Assembly (NCBI GenBank): GCA_910587695.1 | Contig: CAJUNC010000019.1 | Span: forward strand, 1-43,302 | Direction of reading: 5' to 3' | Origin: an uncultured Lactobacillus sp. | Lineage (GTDB): Bacteria > Bacillota > Bacilli > Lactobacillales > Lactobacillaceae | DNA length: 43,302 nt | Shown here: piece by piece, positions 1 to 7,622 of the stretch | Numbering within the stretch: the first letter of the stretch is position 1 | Layout: each line of letters opens with the position of its first letter | Notes under the pieces: generated by a model | The model's database searches: none | What the model was told of the DNA's origin: nothing | What the model saw: the letters and a program-made list of their open reading frames with translations, nothing else | Position numbers and translations under genes: made by a program

Positions 1-37
1 AAGTATAAGATGAATTTTCTATTTCATCTGTATACTT
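1..37. repeat. Imperfect inverted repeat (hairpin) at window edge
   Basis: A 14-base arm (1-14) pairs with 23-37 around an 8-base loop, with a single bulged G at 30. No T-run follows on the plus strand. What lies to the left is outside the window, so it could be a terminator for a minus-strand transcript, an operator or a small repeat. Bases 38-123 hold nothing I recognise. Confidence 0.4.
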
Positions 38-123
38 AGAGGGCATTATAGCCATGAGCTTGCATCGTGATGGGCCTTTTGTTATCTATATAGCACTGAC
101 TGCATTTGATCGCACGATTTATG

Positions 124-804
124 TCAGAGAAGCTTATTTTGACTGTCATATTGGTTGATCAACTGGCGACCAATAGCGATCGCAGCCCAAATAATGAGTT
201 GAATGATCGTCATAAAGGTCACAAAGATCAACATGCGTGGGTTCCACATCGCAATAAGTTGCTTGATGACGGCATCAGGCTCGATAAAAAGATAGGCTGT
301 GTGAAGTCGTAAGAAACGCCCCACATAGATCCCGATCGAAGCGGCTAAAGTCAAGATCAAAGCAAGCGATGTGCGCGGGATCCAGCCCCGTAATTTGAAA
401 CGGGCTTGAAGCGTTTGGGCGACATGTTCCAAACTCCACATTCCCATCAGCGCACAACCAAAAGCACTGGCGACTAGATTGGTAAAATTGAGCCACATGT
501 GAAGATCAAAGCTCATTAATCCATTAGTGGGATTATACGGATCCATTCGCGCTAAGTGAAAAAGATCGGTGATCACATAAGGGGCATTGGGATAAAATAA
601 AAGCCACAGTAAAAATAACCCCCAGTAGATCAATTTAGGCTGTGTTTTGTGCATATGCATGGCGATCTCGATCGGAATATAGCCGAGAAATGTATTTAGC
701 AAAAGAAAGCTGTAAAACGACCCTTGCCGATAAACGGTCAAGTAAACATAGAGCATGTATAGCCAAAACGCGATCCTAACGATCCAAGTCAATTTTTTTG
801 TCAT
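124..804 (-). CDS. DUF1361 integral membrane protein
   Basis: A 226-residue membrane protein of unknown function. It resembles the DUF1361 family in its order of hydrophobic segments (about six) and in the motif FYPNAPYVITDLFHL after the third segment, followed by a second conserved stretch around FDLHMWLNFTN. The frame could open with GTG at 813, but AGGTGA sits five bases before the ATG at 804, so I use 804. It is transcribed away from cdaA and shares a 172-base upstream region with it. No catalytic residue or substrate can be named. The family assignment rests on the motif; the function is unknown. Confidence 0.8.
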   Translation of the reverse strand: MTKKLTWIVRIAFWLYMLYVYLTVYRQGSFYSFLLLNTFLGYIPIEIAMHMHKTQPKLIYWGLFLLWLLFYPNAPYVITDLFHLARMDPYNPTNGLMSFDLHMWLNFTNLVASAFGCALMGMWSLEHVAQTLQARFKLRGWIPRTSLALILTLAASIGIYVGRFLRLHTAYLFIEPDAVIKQLIAMWNPRMLIFVTFMTIIQLIIWAAIAIGRQLINQYDSQNKLL

Positions 805-933
805 AAAAATCACCTGCCATTATTGCCCTCTATTGTAGCAAAAATCAGGGACGATGAGTAATCTTTGACTCGATTTAGCGAAATCTTAATTATTGGGTGA
901 GTAAGTATTCCCTGCCCTAAAGTTTGTGATCCA

Positions 934-942
934 TGCTATAAT
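934..942 (+). promoter_or_regulatory. Extended -10 promoter for cdaA operon
   Basis: TGC followed by TATAAT at 937-942, an extended -10, lies 34 bases before the cdaA start. No good -35 is visible. The same TGn-TATAAT arrangement recurs before several other genes in this window. Confidence 0.6.
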
Positions 943-976
943 ACAAATTGTTGAAATGTAGCAGAGGGGGGAAATT

Positions 977-1822
977 ATGTCTATTGATTGGAGCAATCTA
1001 TTTTCATGGCAGAATTTAGTTAGTTTACTAGATGTTCTGGTCGTTTGGTATGTGATCTATATGCTGATGATGCTCTTACGTGGAACCAAAGCGGTTCAAC
1101 TTTTTCGCGGGATCGTAGTTATCATTTTGATCAAGTTAGCGAGTTGGTATATCGGACTTGAGACTGTTTCTTGGATCATGGACCAAGTGATCAATTGGGG
1201 GATCATCGCGATCATCGTGATCTTCCAGCCCGAGATCAGGCGAGGTTTAGAGCATATAGGCCGTGGATCATTATTTACCAATTATAATAGGAAAGAAAAT
1301 GAAGCCGAGATAAAATTGGTCGATGCGCTTGATCAAGCGATCCAATACATGTCAAAACGGCGGATAGGGGCCTTGATCACAATACAAATGAATACAGGGT
1401 TAGATGATTATATCGAAACCGGGATCCCACTGGATGCGGATGTCAGTGGGGCATTATTGATCAATATCTTTATCCCTAATACTCCGTTACACGATGGGGC
1501 TGTTATCATTAAAGATAATCGGATCGCCGTTGCTGCGGCTTACTTACCTTTATCTGAAAGTAATTTGATCCCAAAGGAATTAGGTACAAGGCACCGAGCA
1601 GCTGTTGGTATCAGTGAAGTGACGGATGCTTTGACGATCGTTGTATCCGAAGAAACTGGGGGTGTGACGATCACTAAAAATAATGAATTGATCCGTGATC
1701 TAACGCAACAAGATTATCGTAAACTCTTGTATAATGAATTAGTACCAACACAAGAAGAAAAAACAAATGCTGTTGCGCGCTTTTTTACTGAGATCTTTGG
1801 TAAGAGGGGGCAAAAACATTGA
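977..1822 (+). CDS. cdaA: Diadenylate cyclase CdaA (c-di-AMP synthase)
   Basis: Membrane-bound enzyme that joins two ATP into cyclic-di-AMP, the second messenger controlling potassium and osmolyte balance. The 281-residue protein has three N-terminal membrane helices (about residues 15-100), then a DAC domain. Both DAC signatures are present: DGA at 173-175 and GTRHR at 203-207. A GAGGGGGG Shine-Dalgarno precedes the ATG. It overlaps cdaR by four bases and glmM follows, the conserved cdaA-cdaR-glmM order in Firmicutes, where CdaR and GlmM modulate the cyclase. Length and motifs match the family closely. The predicted receptor CbpB is encoded in the same window at 33842. Confidence 0.96.
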   Translation: MSIDWSNLFSWQNLVSLLDVLVVWYVIYMLMMLLRGTKAVQLFRGIVVIILIKLASWYIGLETVSWIMDQVINWGIIAIIVIFQPEIRRGLEHIGRGSLFTNYNRKENEAEIKLVDALDQAIQYMSKRRIGALITIQMNTGLDDYIETGIPLDADVSGALLINIFIPNTPLHDGAVIIKDNRIAVAAAYLPLSESNLIPKELGTRHRAAVGISEVTDALTIVVSEETGGVTITKNNELIRDLTQQDYRKLLYNELVPTQEEKTNAVARFFTEIFGKRGQKH

Positions 1823-2967
1823 AATTTGACAAAATTTTAGGTACTAAAAATATGTATCGGTTGCTCTCGCTGTTTTTTGCACTGCTCTTATTTTTCTATG
1901 TTAGCTATCAAAGGCTAGGGACAACGCGAGTCTCAGATAAAGAAGTTGCTGATTCGAAATTGACGACGACTAAGACGTTATCGCTTAAAGTTCCGTTGAC
2001 ATTAAACGTTGACAATAGTAAGTATTACGTTACAGGTTATCCTGAACAAGTCAAAGTTGATATTTCAGGACCTAGTGCGCTGGTCACAACATTGGACAAT
2101 ACCCGTAATTTTGAAGTCTACGCCGATCTATCGGATCTAAAATCAGGTACGCACACCGTTAAATTAAAGACAAGTGGTTTCAATAAAGAATTGAGTGTAG
2201 CTTTGTCACCTGAAAAGATCAAAGTCAAGATCGCACCTAAAAAGATGGTCAAGATGCCGATCCAGGTCAGATATGATACCGGCTTGATCCAAAATGGTTA
2301 CGTGGCGGGAAGCCCATCACTAAGCACCCAAACAGTCGATGTGACTGGGGCTAAAGCTGATATCAATAAGCTAGATAGTGTGGTAGCTAATCTCAATTTA
2401 CCTGAAAATAGTCATGGTGATTATGGCCGGACCGTTTTATTACAGGCGTTAGATAAAGAAGGGCATCCTTTGCCCGTCAGCTTATCGCCAGAAACGGTCA
2501 AAGTCAATTTACCGATCAGCCAAGCAACCGCAACTAAAGAAGTTAAATTAGAACTAGTGACCGAGAATAATGGCGTTCCTGGCAAAACGTATCAGCTTTC
2601 AACTGAAACTAAGACGATCAAATTGCGGGGCACTAAGAGCGCTTTGAATAAGATAAATAGCTTGCGAGTTCCAGTCTCAGTTACTGGGGTCAATGAATCA
2701 ACGACTAAAACGGTCAGCTTGAGCCCGACCCAAGCAGGAGTGGCTAGTGTTACGCCAGCTTCGATCGTTGTTCAAATAACAGTTGGTGATGAGCAAGCTG
2801 AAGATATGTTTGAAAAGGCACTATCGACGAGTTCGAGTTCAAGTAAAGCGGCGGAAAGCACAAGTTCAAGTCAGCAAAGTTCAATAGATGAGCAAAAAAA
2901 TGATACGCCTGAAACTTCCAGTGCAACAAGTAGTTCAGAAGTTTCAAGTGATCAAACTACTAATTAA
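1819..2967 (+). CDS. cdaR: CdaA regulatory protein CdaR (YbbR-domain)
   Basis: A 382-residue protein with a single N-terminal membrane anchor (about residues 12-29), followed by several tandem YbbR-type beta repeats (about 50-325) predicted to lie outside the membrane, and a Ser/Thr-rich, low-complexity tail (about 335-382). It starts with TTG inside the cdaA stop (TTGA overlap), with GAGGGGG about ten bases upstream. CdaR binds CdaA and tunes its activity in other Firmicutes. The Ser-rich tail may be an extended spacer at the cell surface; this is inference from composition. It is co-transcribed with cdaA and glmM. Confidence 0.93.
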   Translation: MKFDKILGTKNMYRLLSLFFALLLFFYVSYQRLGTTRVSDKEVADSKLTTTKTLSLKVPLTLNVDNSKYYVTGYPEQVKVDISGPSALVTTLDNTRNFEVYADLSDLKSGTHTVKLKTSGFNKELSVALSPEKIKVKIAPKKMVKMPIQVRYDTGLIQNGYVAGSPSLSTQTVDVTGAKADINKLDSVVANLNLPENSHGDYGRTVLLQALDKEGHPLPVSLSPETVKVNLPISQATATKEVKLELVTENNGVPGKTYQLSTETKTIKLRGTKSALNKINSLRVPVSVTGVNESTTKTVSLSPTQAGVASVTPASIVVQITVGDEQAEDMFEKALSTSSSSSKAAESTSSSQQSSIDEQKNDTPETSSATSSSEVSSDQTTN

Positions 2968-2998
2968 AAATGAGTATATAAAGAAATGAGGATTTAAG

Positions 2999-4357
2999 AT
3001 GAAATATTTTGGGACTGATGGTGTCAGAGGAATTGCAAATCAAACATTAACACCAGAATTGGCATTTAAATTAGGACGCTGTGGGGGCTATGTTTTGACG
3101 CAACATGCTAAAAATAGCGAACAACCACCACGGGTCTTAGTTGCACGTGATACCCGGATCTCGGGTCAAATGTTAGAACAGGCATTGATCGCTGGTCTTC
3201 TTTCAGTCGGGATCGAAGTCTTTTCACTTGGTGTGATCACAACTCCAGGTGTTGCTTACTTAGTTCGGTTACAAGCCGCTGATGCAGGTGTTATGATCTC
3301 TGCTTCGCATAATCCAGTGCAAGATAATGGGATCAAGTTTTTCGGGGGCGATGGTTATAAGTTATCTGATGATCAAGAAGAAGAGATCGAAGCGTTACTT
3401 GAAAAAGATGAAGATATCTTACCTCGTCCAGCAGCTGAAGGCTTAGGAACTTTGAATAATTATCGTGAAGGTGCATTGAAGTATACGCAATTCTTGGAGC
3501 AAACGATCCCTGATGACCTTAGTGGGATGCGGATCGCAGTTGATGGGGCTAATGGTGCAACTAGTGCTTTAGTTTCACGTTTGTTTGCTGACCTTGGAGC
3601 CGAATTTGAAACGATGGCTACAAGTCCAGATGGTCTAAATATCAATGCGGGTGTAGGATCTACTCATCCTGAAGCTTTAGCTAAATTTGTTTTGGAAACT
3701 AAAGCTCAAGTTGGGGTGGCATTTGATGGTGATGGCGATCGCTGTATTGCAGTCGATGAATTGGGAAATATCATTGATGGTGACAAGATCATGTATATTT
3801 GTGGAAAATATATGAGTGAACGTGGTCGCTTGAAGAAAGATACGATCGTAACGACTGTCATGAGTAACATTGGTCTATATAAGGCAATGGAACAACATGA
3901 ATTGAATTCTGTCAAGACTAAGGTCGGTGACCGTTATGTGGTCGAAGAAATGCGTAAGAGTGGCTACAATGTTGGTGGTGAACAATCAGGCCACGTAGTC
4001 TTCTTGGATTTCAATACGACAGGTGATGGGATGTTGACAGCACTTCAATTATTGAATGTGATCAAACAAACTGGTAAGCCACTTTCAGAGTTGGCTGCTG
4101 AAGTGACGACTTACCCACAAGAATTGGTCAATGTTTGTGTGACAGACAAGAAGTTAGCCCTTGAAAATCAGGCTATCAAGGATGTTATTGCCCAAGTTGA
4201 AGAACAAATGGGAAATGAAGGACGCGTCTTAGTTCGGCCTAGTGGTACAGAAGATCTCTTGCGTGTAATGGCAGAAGCGCCAACTAAAGAATTGGTACAC
4301 GACTACGTAATGCAGATCGTAGATGTCGTTAAGGCGGAAATGGGTATCGAAGAATAG
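2999..4357 (+). CDS. glmM: Phosphoglucosamine mutase GlmM
   Basis: Interconverts glucosamine-6-phosphate and glucosamine-1-phosphate on the way to UDP-GlcNAc for peptidoglycan and teichoic acid. The 452 residues match the family length. The N-terminal FGTDGVRG, the active phosphoserine loop SASHNP (catalytic Ser at about 103), the metal-binding DGDGDR at 243-248 and the phosphate-binding RPSGTED at 413-419 are all intact. GAGGA precedes the ATG. It is the third gene of the cda operon and ends at a strong terminator. GlmM is known to bind and inhibit CdaA in other Firmicutes, linking wall precursor supply to c-di-AMP. Confidence 0.97.
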   Translation: MKYFGTDGVRGIANQTLTPELAFKLGRCGGYVLTQHAKNSEQPPRVLVARDTRISGQMLEQALIAGLLSVGIEVFSLGVITTPGVAYLVRLQAADAGVMISASHNPVQDNGIKFFGGDGYKLSDDQEEEIEALLEKDEDILPRPAAEGLGTLNNYREGALKYTQFLEQTIPDDLSGMRIAVDGANGATSALVSRLFADLGAEFETMATSPDGLNINAGVGSTHPEALAKFVLETKAQVGVAFDGDGDRCIAVDELGNIIDGDKIMYICGKYMSERGRLKKDTIVTTVMSNIGLYKAMEQHELNSVKTKVGDRYVVEEMRKSGYNVGGEQSGHVVFLDFNTTGDGMLTALQLLNVIKQTGKPLSELAAEVTTYPQELVNVCVTDKKLALENQAIKDVIAQVEEQMGNEGRVLVRPSGTEDLLRVMAEAPTKELVHDYVMQIVDVVKAEMGIEE

Positions 4358-4361
4358 TGTC

Positions 4362-4389
4362 AAAAAAGCAGGTGTACACCTGCTTTTTT
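4362..4389. terminator. Bidirectional rho-independent terminator after glmM
   Basis: A perfect 28-base palindrome with core GCAGGTGTACACCTGC flanked by A6 and T6. It serves glmM on the plus strand and the convergent small gene ending at 4396 on the minus strand. Confidence 0.9.
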
Positions 4390-4395
4390 GATATC

Positions 4396-4644
4396 TTATC
4401 TAAATAAATTGATTATGTAATTTACGATCCTAAATGCCAAGTAGATACAGCTAGTTACGATGAAAAAATAAAGTAGGGCAAATAAGATCGGAACAAACCA
4501 AGCATTGGTGTGAAACAATACTAACATAGTTTGAAGTTCAGCTTTAGTGCCTTTTGTTTGATCTAAGAGTAAAAAAACTAGACGAATAAGCGAAATGAAG
4601 AATCCTAAGTAAAGGCTTGCTTTAAATTGAGTACGATTGATCAT
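4396..4644 (-). CDS. Small membrane protein, unknown
   Basis: An 82-residue reading frame with two or three hydrophobic segments (about residues 10-26, 50-70 and possibly 71-80) and an Arg/Lys-containing N-terminus. I do not recognise a family. The start is uncertain: no good Shine-Dalgarno lies before the ATG at 4644, and the frame stays open further upstream. Support comes from the membrane-protein pattern and from the shared bidirectional terminator immediately after its stop. It could be a real small membrane protein or a chance frame; I lean slightly towards real. Confidence 0.45.
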   Translation of the reverse strand: MINRTQFKASLYLGFFISLIRLVFLLLDQTKGTKAELQTMLVLFHTNAWFVPILFALLYFFIVTSCIYLAFRIVNYIINLFR

Positions 4645-4710
4645 GAATAGTAGCCAGGCTATTTGCGTTAGCTTAAATAGCGAATCCTTTCTTTATCTAT
4701 TACTAAAACG

Positions 4711-4731
4711 TTTAGACTAGCGAAGTCTAAA
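4711..4731. repeat. Inverted repeat TTTAGACT-N5-AGTCTAAA
   Basis: Perfect 8-base arms (4711-4718 and 4724-4731) around AGCGA, about 67 bases upstream of the minus-strand small gene. The same TAGACT half-site forms another inverted repeat at 22421-22435. It could be an operator; there is no T-run to make it a terminator. Confidence 0.45.
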
Positions 4732-4827
4732 GCATTAGAACTATAGATTTATTATAATATGGATAAGCTGACTTGAGTAGGGATTTTTTGAAGGACAATA
4801 AAAATTTAAAAGTTTGAGGGTTAAAGT

Positions 4828-4856
4828 TTGACACCGCTTTCAAAAAGGTGTATCGT
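4828..4856 (+). promoter_or_regulatory. Promoter of candidate small RNA
   Basis: TTGACA at 4828-4833, a 17-base spacer, then TATCGT at 4851-4856. The -35 is consensus and the -10 is weaker. Expected transcription start is about 4862. Confidence 0.55.
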
Positions 4857-4861
4857 GAGAG

Positions 4862-4950
4862 TGTAAGGTATGATTAATTACCTTCTAATCAATTCTCTTT
4901 CTCTCTTATGCCACCGCTGTAGTCTTACTAGAAGCTACAGCGGTTTTTGT
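4862..4950 (+). ncRNA. Candidate small RNA or short attenuated leader
   Basis: A compact unit of about 89 bases. After the promoter comes a small stem (AAGGTA 4865-4870 with TACCTT 4879-4884), then an unpaired pyrimidine-rich stretch (TTCTCTTTCTCTCTT, 4893-4907), then a strong terminator hairpin (4913-4948). No reading frame with a Shine-Dalgarno fits inside. The layout of 5' stem, single-stranded CU-rich seed and intrinsic terminator is typical of bacterial trans-acting small RNAs. An alternative is a premature-termination leader for the 102-residue gene at 4994, although TATAAT at 4952-4957 after the terminator suggests that gene has its own promoter. I know of no named RNA family that matches. 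Confidence 0.45.
4913..4948 (+). terminator. Rho-independent terminator of candidate small RNA
   Basis: Ten-base arms ACCGCTGTAG (4913-4922) and CTACAGCGGT (4935-4944), with an additional inner CTT/AAG pairing, followed by TTTT. It lies in the intergenic space before the gene at 4994. Confidence 0.85.
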
Positions 4951-4993
4951 GTATAATGAATGGGACTTTTGATAAAAAGGAGGACGCCATTAT

Positions 4994-5302
4994 ATGAAAA
5001 GTAATGAAACTTTGAATTTGATCGAAGAGATCACGCGTAAAGATGGCACTAAATATTACGAGATCTCCAATATCCCACAGAACGGTCGGGCTGAGTTAGC
5101 TGCTGTACGGGGATTTATTGAGAATGTCAGGATCTTACAACTGAATATCCCGCGTTCAAGTAGTTTGATCAAGTACGAAAAATATATCAACGAAAATTTT
5201 GAAATGCCAGCCGAAGATTTTGATCATTTTGAGGAATGGGTCAAAACACCCGAAATGCAAGAAGTCGTAAATACGATCTTGCGGGAAAATCATATTGCAT
5301 AA
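4994..5302 (+). CDS. Conserved-looking small soluble protein, unknown
   Basis: A 102-residue protein with no membrane segment or signal peptide. It is acidic towards the C-terminus and mixed alpha/beta by appearance. I do not recognise a domain. It is very likely real: AGGAGG (about 4979-4984) is well placed before the ATG, TATAAT at 4952-4957 could serve as its -10, and a clean terminator follows 8 bases after the stop. It stands alone between the candidate small RNA and the glycogen operon. No function can be proposed from the sequence. Confidence 0.75.
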   Translation: MKSNETLNLIEEITRKDGTKYYEISNIPQNGRAELAAVRGFIENVRILQLNIPRSSSLIKYEKYINENFEMPAEDFDHFEEWVKTPEMQEVVNTILRENHIA

Positions 5303-5310
5303 TTATATAT

Positions 5311-5354
5311 AAAAACCAGAGTCAAGAGATAAGGTCCTCAAAACTCTGGTTTTT
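5311..5354 (+). terminator. Rho-independent terminator
   Basis: Arms AAAAACCAGAGT (5311-5322) and ACTCTGGTTTTT (5343-5354), ending in a T-run. It closes the 102-residue gene; the A-run on the 5' side could make it work in both directions. Confidence 0.88.
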
Positions 5355-5612
5355 ATTTTATCTTTAATATTTTATATATTAGCAAAATGTTAACTAAAAA
5401 CTTAATTAATTCTTAAAATTTAATTATACACCTTGAAGAAGTAAGTATCAAACGAAAACCCTTGTGAAAATACGGATATTTTTAAATGTATCAACAGGAT
5501 ATTATATATTTTTTTGTTAAAAATACAGGGTATATTTCTAATGTTTTTTACATTGATATGTTATTATGTATATAGGATATGTGTTAATTATTTTGATAAG
5601 GAGGAAAGAGAA
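5355..5612 (+). promoter_or_regulatory. AT-rich upstream region of the glycogen operon
   Basis: 258 bases with no gene, very AT-rich, containing several possible -10 elements (for example TATTAT around 5500), none with a convincing -35. I found no cre site better than a weak match near 5450. The reading frame of glgB is open back to 5514, but that stretch encodes a hydrophobic peptide without a Shine-Dalgarno and is treated as untranslated leader. The end of the region carries AAGGAGGAAAGAGAA, the glgB ribosome binding site. Confidence 0.5.
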
Positions 5613-7622
5613 ATGACCGCTGGTTTTGATTTGTCTCAGGAAATGGAAACGTTTGCCCGAGGTGAAAATTTTCATGCTCAAGCTTTTTTGGGGGCACATC
5701 CAGCTACAAAAGCGGGATATGTTTTTCGCGTGTGGGCCCCAAAAGCTCAACAAATTTGGCTAGTTGGTGAGTTTAATGATTGGGAAGAAGACTTACCAAT
5801 GAAGTTGGGAGATCATGGGATTTGGAGTGTGGTGGCTCCAAATGCTAAACGTGGCCAAATGTACAAATTTAAAGTCAAACAACATGATGGACGTGTCGTG
5901 TACAAGATCGATCCTTTCGCCTTTCGCTTTGAAGAGCGTCCAAATGATGCTTCGATCATCTACGATATTCCAGAATATAAATGGCATGATGGTTTATGGC
6001 GCGGACGTCATAAACGTTCGAATTACTTTGAACGTCCAATGAACATTTATGAGATCCATCCGGGTTCATGGAAGTCACATGCCGATGGTACTTTGTATAC
6101 GATCGGTGATCTGACAAAAGAATTGATCCCATACTTAAAGAAAATGAATTACACCCATGTTGAATTTATGCCTTTGATGGAACATCCTTTAGGTGCTTCT
6201 TGGGGATATCAATTGATCGGGTATTTTGCGGTCAGTTCAGCCTATGGGACCCCTGAAGAATTTCAAGCGTTCGTTGATGCGTGTCATAAAGAAAATATTG
6301 GGGTGATCGTGGATTGGGTCCCAGGTCATTTTTGTATCAATGATGATACCTTACCATATTACGATGGTACTCCGACTTTTGAATATGAAGATCCTGATCG
6401 AGCTAAAAATATCGGTTGGGGTTCGCAAAACTTTGACTTGGGTAAACCTGAAGTTCAATCTTTCTTACTTTCAAGTGCCTTTTTCTGGATCGAAAAATTC
6501 CATTTGGATGGTTTACGGGTCGATGCGGTCTCCAATATGATCTATTTGGATTATGATGAAGGTCCTTGGAAACCAAATATTTATGGTGGAACCCGAAACT
6601 TAGAGGGCTGGCACTTTTTGCGCAAACTGAACAAAGAAGTCAAGTTTGCTCATCCTAAAGTGATCTTGATCGCTGAAGAAAGTTCAGCTGGGACAAAAGT
6701 GACGGGCATGTTAGAAGAAGATTCATTAGGCTTTGACTACAAGTGGAATATGGGCTGGATGAATGACGTCTTGAACTTTTATCAAATGGATCCACTCTTT
6801 AGAGGAGATCACTTAGACATGTTGACCTTTTCTTGGATGTATCGCTTATCGGAGAATTATATTTTGCCATTATCCCATGATGAAGTCGTTCATGGTAAGA
6901 AGAGCCTATTGCACAAAATGTGGGGCGCAGATCGCTACAAGCAATTTGCCCAACTTAGAAATTTACTCACTTATCAAATAACACACCCCGGGAAAAAATT
7001 ACTCTTTATGGGGGGCGAATTTGGTCAATTCATCGAATGGCGCTACTACGAAGGTTTGACTTGGGACAGTTTAAATGACGAACTGAATAAGAAAATGCAG
7101 TATTTTACAGCTAAACTCAATGAATTTTATCGTGAACACCGCGCGCTATGGGAATTAGAGGATAAAGAAGAGAGTTTAGAAGTGATCGATGCTAATAACA
7201 AAACGGCGACCATCTTGAGTTTTATCCGTCATGGTAAGCGGAAGAAAGATTTCTTAGTGGTGGTCATGAATCTCACTACGATCGAGCAGCAAAACTTCGA
7301 GATCGGCGTACCTTATCCAGGAAGTTATCGCGAAGTTTGGAATACTGAAATGGAAGAATTTGGTGGGACTTGGACCAAGCATAATCCATTGGCTAAAACT
7401 AAAGAAAAAGTCTTTAAGAACTATGATCAAGTGATCAGCTTGACCGTTCCAGCTCTAGGTGTCGTGATCTTAAAACCAGAAGATGTGAATTTACGTTACG
7501 TCAACAAGAAATATCTCGAACCTAAAAAAACAAAGAAAGTTAAAGCAAAAGCAGTCACTAAAAAGCAAAAACAACAAGCTAAGGGAGGTAAAGGGCGTCA
7601 GGAGAAGCGTCCGAAAAAATAA
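5613..7622 (+). CDS. glgB: 1,4-alpha-glucan branching enzyme GlgB
   Basis: Makes the alpha-1,6 branches of glycogen. The 669-residue protein has an N-terminal CBM48 domain (about 30-115; VWAPKAQQIWLVGEFNDW), a GH13 catalytic barrel and a C-terminal beta domain. The catalytic triad is intact: Asp304 (DGLRVDA), Glu355 (AEESS) and Asp423 (SHDEV). The ATG at 5613 follows AAGGAGG; the longer frame from 5514 has none. First gene of the glycogen operon, it overlaps glgC by one base (TAATG). Odd feature: the last 32 residues are half Lys/Arg (14 K, 2 R) with almost no hydrophobics, an extension beyond the usual C-terminal domain. Confidence 0.96.
   Translation: MTAGFDLSQEMETFARGENFHAQAFLGAHPATKAGYVFRVWAPKAQQIWLVGEFNDWEEDLPMKLGDHGIWSVVAPNAKRGQMYKFKVKQHDGRVVYKIDPFAFRFEERPNDASIIYDIPEYKWHDGLWRGRHKRSNYFERPMNIYEIHPGSWKSHADGTLYTIGDLTKELIPYLKKMNYTHVEFMPLMEHPLGASWGYQLIGYFAVSSAYGTPEEFQAFVDACHKENIGVIVDWVPGHFCINDDTLPYYDGTPTFEYEDPDRAKNIGWGSQNFDLGKPEVQSFLLSSAFFWIEKFHLDGLRVDAVSNMIYLDYDEGPWKPNIYGGTRNLEGWHFLRKLNKEVKFAHPKVILIAEESSAGTKVTGMLEEDSLGFDYKWNMGWMNDVLNFYQMDPLFRGDHLDMLTFSWMYRLSENYILPLSHDEVVHGKKSLLHKMWGADRYKQFAQLRNLLTYQITHPGKKLLFMGGEFGQFIEWRYYEGLTWDSLNDELNKKMQYFTAKLNEFYREHRALWELEDKEESLEVIDANNKTATILSFIRHGKRKKDFLVVVMNLTTIEQQNFEIGVPYPGSYREVWNTEMEEFGGTWTKHNPLAKTKEKVFKNYDQVISLTVPALGVVILKPEDVNLRYVNKKYLEPKKTKKVKAKAVTKKQKQQAKGGKGRQEKRPKK

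Noticed and set aside
5514..5612. N-terminal extension of GlgB with a hydrophobic, signal-like peptide
   Set aside because: No Shine-Dalgarno at 5514, while a perfect AAGGAGG precedes the ATG at 5613. A branching enzyme is cytoplasmic, so the hydrophobic stretch is AT-rich leader read by chance.
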